DNA from: Spirochaetota bacterium
GTDB taxonomy: Bacteria > Spirochaetota > UBA4802 > JAFGJZ01
Assembly: GCA_023396615.1 (NCBI GenBank)
Contig: JAEWVM010000163.1
Coordinates: 1-9,218 of the forward strand
DNA: 9,218 bases
Reading direction: 5' to 3'
Made by a program: the position numbers and the translations under genes. Below are positions 5,054 through 9,218 of this stretch, one piece after another. Numbering within the stretch: the first letter of the stretch is position 1; each line of letters begins with the position of its first letter. A model generated the notes under the pieces. The model had not been told where the DNA came from and did not search any database. It saw only the letters and a list, made by a program, of their open reading frames with translations.

Positions 5054-7292
5054 TCGTTTTATTAACCTGCTTCTCGAGTTTACGGATATCTTCTTTATCA
5101 GGATATTCTATTCTCGTATGGAAAATACCTGCGAGTATTCTGATAAAAGCTTTTTGAATTTTATTTATATCCTTGAATGTCAGATCACAGTTTTCCAATT
5201 CGCCTTCATTAAGCTTATTATGTATTATCTTCTTCACAAGAGTTTCAAGCTTTGTATAAGTTGGTTCCGTAACGCTTCTTGAAGCGGCTTCAATGGCGTC
5301 GGCAAGCATGACTAGGGCCGTTTCTCTTGTGCGGGGCTTCGGTCCGGGATACTGAAAATCGGACTGGTTGACAAAAGAATTGCTTTCACCGCTTGCTTTT
5401 TCAAGAGCCTGATGATAGAAAAAAGTCATCGTGCTTTGCCCGTGATGTTCTCTGATAAAATCAATAACTTCGTCAGGCAGCTTCATTTCTTTCGCGAGTC
5501 TGATTCCTTTTTCGACATGAGATATTATCAGACGGCAGTATTCGAGCGGTTCTTTCTCGATTTTCTCGCCTTCTTTTTTATTCTCTATATAAATCGCAGA
5601 ATCGTTGATTTTTCCGATATCGTGATAAAATGCTCCGACCTTAGCAAGATAATGATCGGCGTTTATTTCCTTTGCGGCAGCTTCCGAAAGATTGGCAACC
5701 ATTATCGAGTGGTTATATGTTCCGGGAGCTTTTATGAGCATTTTTTTAAATATAGAAGAATTAAGATCCATCAATTCGAGAAGTCTGAAACGGGTTGTTG
5801 CGCCGAAAAAATGCTCAAATATAGGAAAAAGCCCCATGACCGCAATTGTATTCGCGAGTCCGCTGATAAATGAAACCTTGACATTGGATAGAATTCTCTG
5901 ATAAGAATAATCATCTATAAATCCTATAGCCGCCGAAAGGAGACTGTTTACAACAGCTATTCCTATTCCGACATTCAGAAAATCCGTACGTTTTTCGATG
6001 TTCTTGGAAGCAAATATCGAAATAAGAAGTGAAACCGAGGCGATTACCGTTGAGGCGTTATCACCGTTCGAAATCACATTTACGAAAGTAACCGCGTAAA
6101 TTCCGGCAAGAAAAGCGATATAAATATTATACAGAAGACTCAGCGTAATAACAATAAAAGGAATAGGAAGAGCCAGTGCGAATATATAAACTGAATTTAA
6201 TTCAGCATTCTGCCTGTATGCAAAAAATGCGTATAGGTAAAATCCGGTTACGATAAAAAAAGTTAAAATTGGAATTTTTATGTCATTAATTGTTCTGGCA
6301 AAATAATCTTTCAGATAAAGCGCGATAATAAGATAAATCAAAAACTGAAAACAAATTATTCCGATTATAAAATTAATATGAAGCTTTGCCGAATGCTTAT
6401 TCATTATTTTTATTTTCGACAGAACTTCAGGAGAAACGGGATCTCCTTCTCTTGCTATTATCTGATCTTTCTTTAATACTGCCGCTACCGGCTTAATTTC
6501 TTTTGCAGCCTTATCAATATGCCTGCGGGTCTCAGTCTCATTAAAAAAAAGATTGGGTACTATCAGATTTCTAATAATGATAACAGCAGCAGTCTGCTGA
6601 TTAGCCGGAAAACGCTGAACATAAGGTCTGAGAATTTCATTCAGATTCTTTCTTATATCATCCGAAGTCCTTAATTGATTAACATTTTTCTGTGAATCGC
6701 GTGAACCGGCTGAATCGATAAATGCAACTTTCGTATTTGCAATATTCATTGGATTTGAATAAGACTTGTCGAGAACACCTTCGTCATAAATATCACTCAG
6801 CGCTTTTACGATTGAATTCTTAAGTTCATCAGATGATTTTGCCGAAAGCAAAGCGTCAAAAAAACTTTTATTGAGACGTGAAAATTCAGGAAAATTATTA
6901 TTCAGGTATTCAAGCTTTTCATAATCGCCTATAGACTGCGATGAAGAATCGTAACCTGTTTGCAGTCCCTTAAAAAGACGGTAAACATATCTGACTCTGT
7001 CATTTAAAACATCCGGATCATAATCGAAAAAAAGCGGTACATTCTCAGCGGCGTTTCTTTTCAATATTTCGGTTTGATCATCTACCGTATATGATATATC
7101 GCGTTTAACGCGGATAGTTTCAAGACAGATATCTCCTTCTGAATAAGAATATACGTCTCCTACGCTGTTCAAAGTCAGAAGAATGCTTGATACCAAAATG
7201 AGAAGAACATTCATAAAAAAGAATATTCTGAAAAATCTGTTGCCGTAAATATAGTAAGATATGCTCTTGAACTTTGAAAGAAGAAAATTCAT
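5046..7292 (-). CDS. pgpH: 7TM-HD membrane phosphohydrolase, PgpH-like, probable c-di-AMP phosphodiesterase
   Basis: The 748-residue product has the full 7TM-HD layout. A first membrane segment (about 20-42) is followed by an extracytoplasmic 7TMR-HDED domain (about 43-300) and seven closely packed membrane segments (about 303-327, 338-358, 367-384, 387-407, 413-428, 438-459 and 473-493). A cytoplasmic HD domain covers about 520-725. HD metal ligands visible are His528 (in APGTYNHSIMV), His557-Asp558 (in HDIGK), His592, His616-His617 and Asp665 (in MLADAIEAASRS). The YPGPKPRTRETA stretch before the last ligand is typical of the family. Characterised members in Firmicutes hydrolyse c-di-AMP to pApA; that substrate is inferred here. 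The ATG overlaps the phoH stop as ATGA, with GGAGA 6 nt upstream. Without a diadenylate cyclase in view, another cyclic nucleotide cannot be excluded. Confidence 0.93.
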   Translation of the reverse strand: MNFLLSKFKSISYYIYGNRFFRIFFFMNVLLILVSSILLTLNSVGDVYSYSEGDICLETIRVKRDISYTVDDQTEILKRNAAENVPLFFDYDPDVLNDRVRYVYRLFKGLQTGYDSSSQSIGDYEKLEYLNNNFPEFSRLNKSFFDALLSAKSSDELKNSIVKALSDIYDEGVLDKSYSNPMNIANTKVAFIDSAGSRDSQKNVNQLRTSDDIRKNLNEILRPYVQRFPANQQTAAVIIIRNLIVPNLFFNETETRRHIDKAAKEIKPVAAVLKKDQIIAREGDPVSPEVLSKIKIMNKHSAKLHINFIIGIICFQFLIYLIIALYLKDYFARTINDIKIPILTFFIVTGFYLYAFFAYRQNAELNSVYIFALALPIPFIVITLSLLYNIYIAFLAGIYAVTFVNVISNGDNASTVIASVSLLISIFASKNIEKRTDFLNVGIGIAVVNSLLSAAIGFIDDYSYQRILSNVKVSFISGLANTIAVMGLFPIFEHFFGATTRFRLLELMDLNSSIFKKMLIKAPGTYNHSIMVANLSEAAAKEINADHYLAKVGAFYHDIGKINDSAIYIENKKEGEKIEKEPLEYCRLIISHVEKGIRLAKEMKLPDEVIDFIREHHGQSTMTFFYHQALEKASGESNSFVNQSDFQYPGPKPRTRETALVMLADAIEAASRSVTEPTYTKLETLVKKIIHNKLNEGELENCDLTFKDINKIQKAFIRILAGIFHTRIEYPDKEDIRKLEKQVNKTNE

Positions 7293-8254
7293 TTAATTTC
7301 TCCAGCCTCGGCATCATATGCCGAAACAATTTTCTGCACGACCGGATGTCTGCAGATATCTTCAGGACCGAATTCCACAAACGAAATTTCTTTAATTGAT
7401 CGGAGAATTTTCATCGAATGAAGAAGACCGGATTGCGACGGCTTCTCTATATCGATCTGAGTTGCGTCTCCCGAGATTACCATTTTCGAATTATTACCAA
7501 GTCGGGTCAAAAACATCTTCATCTGCGACTTCGTCGTATTCTGTGATTCATCAAGAATTATAAATGCGTTGTTAAGAGTTCTGCCTCGCATATATGCAAG
7601 AGGTGCGATTTCAATCGTATTATTTTCGATGAGGCGCGAAACCTTTTCATAACTCATAAGGTCAAATAACGCGTCATAAAGAGGTCTGAGATAGGGATTT
7701 ATCTTCTGCATAAAATCGCCCGGAAGATAACCGAGTGATTCACCGGCTTCAACAGCAGGACGCGTCAGAATGATGCGCGAAACCTTCTGCGCATAGTATT
7801 CGCGCAAAGCCGCAGCAACTGCGAGATACGTTTTCCCCGTGCCGGCAGGACCTACACCGAATACTATTGATTTTTTGGATATTTCGGAAAGATAATGAGC
7901 TTGGGTATACGACTTGGGATAAACTGTTTTTCCGGTATCAGGAATCCTCACTTTAAGTCTTGAAATGTCTTCGGGACGTATCTTAACGCCCTGTTTTGAC
8001 ATATCAATAAGATAACGGAGATCAAACGGATCAAATTCAAAACTGTCGTCTTTATCATGAAGATAATCGCTCATGAGATGCATGAGCGAGTTAGCGTTTT
8101 CAACTCCGGTATCATCACCCGAAATTAAAAGAACATTTCCTCTCGGAACTATGCTCACTTCGAGAGCCTTTTCTATTTCTTTTATGTTTGAATCTTTTAC
8201 TCCGCATAGCTTTGCAGCCAGCGAAGAATCATCAAACTCGAAATTTAAATCCAT
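7289..8254 (-). CDS. phoH: PhoH-family ATPase (PhoH/YbeZ type)
   Basis: The 321-residue product is a typical PhoH/YbeZ protein. The N-terminal 70 residues form a KH-like RNA-binding part (KLCGVKDSNIKEIEKAL, then a VLLISGDD strand). The ATPase core has Walker A, GPAGTGKT, at 135-142; the PhoH signature RPAVEAGESLGYLPGD at 165-180; and Walker B, FIILDESQN, at 231-239, with a SGDATQID sensor-like motif at 261-268. The family is linked to RNA metabolism and is commonly encoded next to ybeY, with which it interacts in studied bacteria. The start ATG overlaps the aspS stop in TAATG and has only a distant AAGGG upstream, so it is probably translated by reinitiation. The 3' end contains the Shine-Dalgarno sequence of the next gene. 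Confidence 0.95.
   Translation of the reverse strand: MDLNFEFDDSSLAAKLCGVKDSNIKEIEKALEVSIVPRGNVLLISGDDTGVENANSLMHLMSDYLHDKDDSFEFDPFDLRYLIDMSKQGVKIRPEDISRLKVRIPDTGKTVYPKSYTQAHYLSEISKKSIVFGVGPAGTGKTYLAVAAALREYYAQKVSRIILTRPAVEAGESLGYLPGDFMQKINPYLRPLYDALFDLMSYEKVSRLIENNTIEIAPLAYMRGRTLNNAFIILDESQNTTKSQMKMFLTRLGNNSKMVISGDATQIDIEKPSQSGLLHSMKILRSIKEISFVEFGPEDICRHPVVQKIVSAYDAEAGEIK
7299..7303 (-). promoter_or_regulatory. Shine-Dalgarno of the 7TM-HD gene inside phoH
   Basis: GGAGA in the final codons of phoH lies 6 nt before ATG 7292. It supports that start in addition to the ATGA overlap. Confidence 0.6.
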
Positions 8255-9218
8255 TACTGGCCGATAACCCTTATCGAAAGTTCCTTAAGCTGTTCAACCG
8301 CAACTTCACTCGGTGCATTACTCATCATACACTGACCTTTCTGAGTTTTAGGGAATGCTATAACATCGCGTATAGAATCGCGTTTGAGAAGAAGCATCAT
8401 AACCCTGTCAAGACCGAGAGCGAGACCGCCGTGAGGAGGCGCACCGAACTGAAGGGCATCAAGAAGAAATGAAAACTTCACTTTCGCTTCTTCTTCGGAC
8501 ATTCCGAGAAGATCGAACATCTTTTTCTGAAGATCCATTCTGTTAATTCTTATTGAACCGCCGCCGATTTCAGAACCGTTAAGTACGATGTCGTAAGCAA
8601 GAGCCTTCATATCATCGACATTATCCGGATTCATATTTTCAAGAAGAGGAATCGTTTCAGGCGAAGGAGCCGTAAACATATGATGTTTTGCGTAGAAACG
8701 CTTATCTTCTTCTGAATATTCAAAAAGAGGAAAATCTGTAACCCACAGAAAGTTGAGTTTATCCTTGTCTATCAGATCAAGTTCTTTTGCAATTTTTATA
8801 CGGAGGTTTCCAAGAGTATCATAAACAATATTCTTTTTATCTGAACCGAAGAAAATAATTGAATCATCCTTCGGATTCATTTTCTCTATTATGCCTTTCT
8901 TTTCATCATCAGAAAGAAATTTAGCGAATCCGCCTTCAAACGCGCCGTTTCTGAATCTTACATTCGGAAGACCTCCGGCCTTGAATGTCTTAACATATTC
9001 AGTCCATTCATCGATCATTTTACGTGATACTTTCTCGCCGTTTTCAACGGCAATCGCTTTTACGACGCCTTTTGATGCAAGCGCGTTTGCAAAAACATTA
9101 AATGTCGAATTTTTAAAAACATCAGAAAGATCGCAAAGCTCTAAACCGAAACGTGTATCCGGAGCGTCTTTACCGAAACGCGACATAGACTCGTCATACG
9201 ATATTCTTATAAAAGGTG
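8254..9218 (-). CDS. aspS: Aspartyl-tRNA synthetase, C-terminal part (5' end outside window)
   Basis: The frame is open to the right edge, giving 320 visible codons, a little over half of a bacterial AspRS (about 590 residues). It reads PFIRISYDESMSRFGKDAPDTRFGLEL at the start of the catalytic-domain second half. The ATG at 9186 is internal (the Met in the YDExM motif), not the true start. A GAD insertion domain follows, then WVTDFPLFEY, HHMFTAPSPE, the NGSEIGGGSIRI strand and class II motif 3, GLALGLDRVMML, with the invariant Arg at 8404-8406. The C-terminus, RDSIRDVIAFPKTQKGQCMM then SEVAVEQLKELSIRV, is typical. The GAD domain marks it as the bacterial type. Motif 2 and the anticodon-binding domain lie outside, so whether it also charges tRNA-Asn cannot be judged. 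It shares a TAATG overlap with phoH. Confidence 0.96.
   Translation of the reverse strand, partial: PFIRISYDESMSRFGKDAPDTRFGLELCDLSDVFKNSTFNVFANALASKGVVKAIAVENGEKVSRKMIDEWTEYVKTFKAGGLPNVRFRNGAFEGGFAKFLSDDEKKGIIEKMNPKDDSIIFFGSDKKNIVYDTLGNLRIKIAKELDLIDKDKLNFLWVTDFPLFEYSEEDKRFYAKHHMFTAPSPETIPLLENMNPDNVDDMKALAYDIVLNGSEIGGGSIRINRMDLQKKMFDLLGMSEEEAKVKFSFLLDALQFGAPPHGGLALGLDRVMMLLLKRDSIRDVIAFPKTQKGQCMMSNAPSEVAVEQLKELSIRVIGQ

Larger units (their letters stand above)
890..9218 (-). other. Probable nine-gene operon from aspS to the GIY-YIG-like gene
   Basis: All nine minus-strand genes are co-oriented, with junctions of 1, 4 and 8 nt overlap, 59 nt and 2 nt gaps, 4 nt overlap, 56 nt gap and 23 nt overlap. 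No hairpin with a T tail is present in either of the two longer gaps. The promoter must lie to the right of the window, in or before aspS. Minor internal promoters in the 59-nt or 56-nt gaps are possible but weak. The theme is tRNA charging, rRNA processing and ribosome modification. Confidence 0.7.

Noticed and set aside
5412..5901. Plus-strand open frames opposite the HD domain of the 7TM-HD gene.
   Set aside because: Antisense to a conserved catalytic domain, with no ribosome site or sensible product.
1..9218. CRISPR arrays, insertion sequences, tRNA or rRNA genes, riboswitches.
   Set aside because: No spaced direct repeats, transposase-like frames, cloverleaf patterns or long structured leaders were seen; the window is nearly all coding.

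Overview
The window is an AT-rich bacterial region dominated by one long minus-strand gene block, transcribed from right to left. Nearly all of it is coding. The organism looks like a low-GC diderm-type bacterium. The translation and RNA genes are ordinary bacterial families, but together they do not fix a phylum. Spirochaetota or Deferribacterota-like lineages would fit the gene mix and base composition, but that is only a guess.

From right to left the block holds aspS (5' end outside the window), phoH, a 7TM-HD phosphohydrolase of the PgpH type, ybeY, an exported protein of unknown function, ychF, prmA, a free-standing LON substrate-binding-like protein, and a small protein resembling a worn GIY-YIG nuclease domain. 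Junctions are very tight: TAATG (1 nt overlap), ATGA (4 nt), 8 nt overlap, 59 nt gap, 2 nt gap, ATGA (4 nt), 56 nt gap and 23 nt overlap. No convincing terminator or strong promoter was seen inside the block, so it probably behaves as one operon. Most named genes serve translation or RNA metabolism: tRNA charging (AspRS), 16S rRNA 3'-end maturation and quality control (YbeY), a ribosome-associated ATPase (YchF), ribosomal protein L11 methylation (PrmA) and an RNA-linked ATPase (PhoH). The 7TM-HD protein adds a probable cyclic-dinucleotide (c-di-AMP) phosphodiesterase at the membrane.

The left 900 bases differ. A plus-strand gene for an all-helical protein of unknown function (249-893) converges on the operon end, with stop codons overlapping by 4 nt. 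Upstream of it, a short AT-rich divergent region (102-248) holds a perfect 7-2-7 inverted repeat that covers a consensus TTGACA. A minus-strand reading frame starts at 101 and runs out of the left edge.

The least ordinary part is the operon tail. The LON-like and GIY-YIG-like genes overlap by 23 nt, and the overlap contains a run of nine A residues placed so that a one-base slip would fuse the two proteins.
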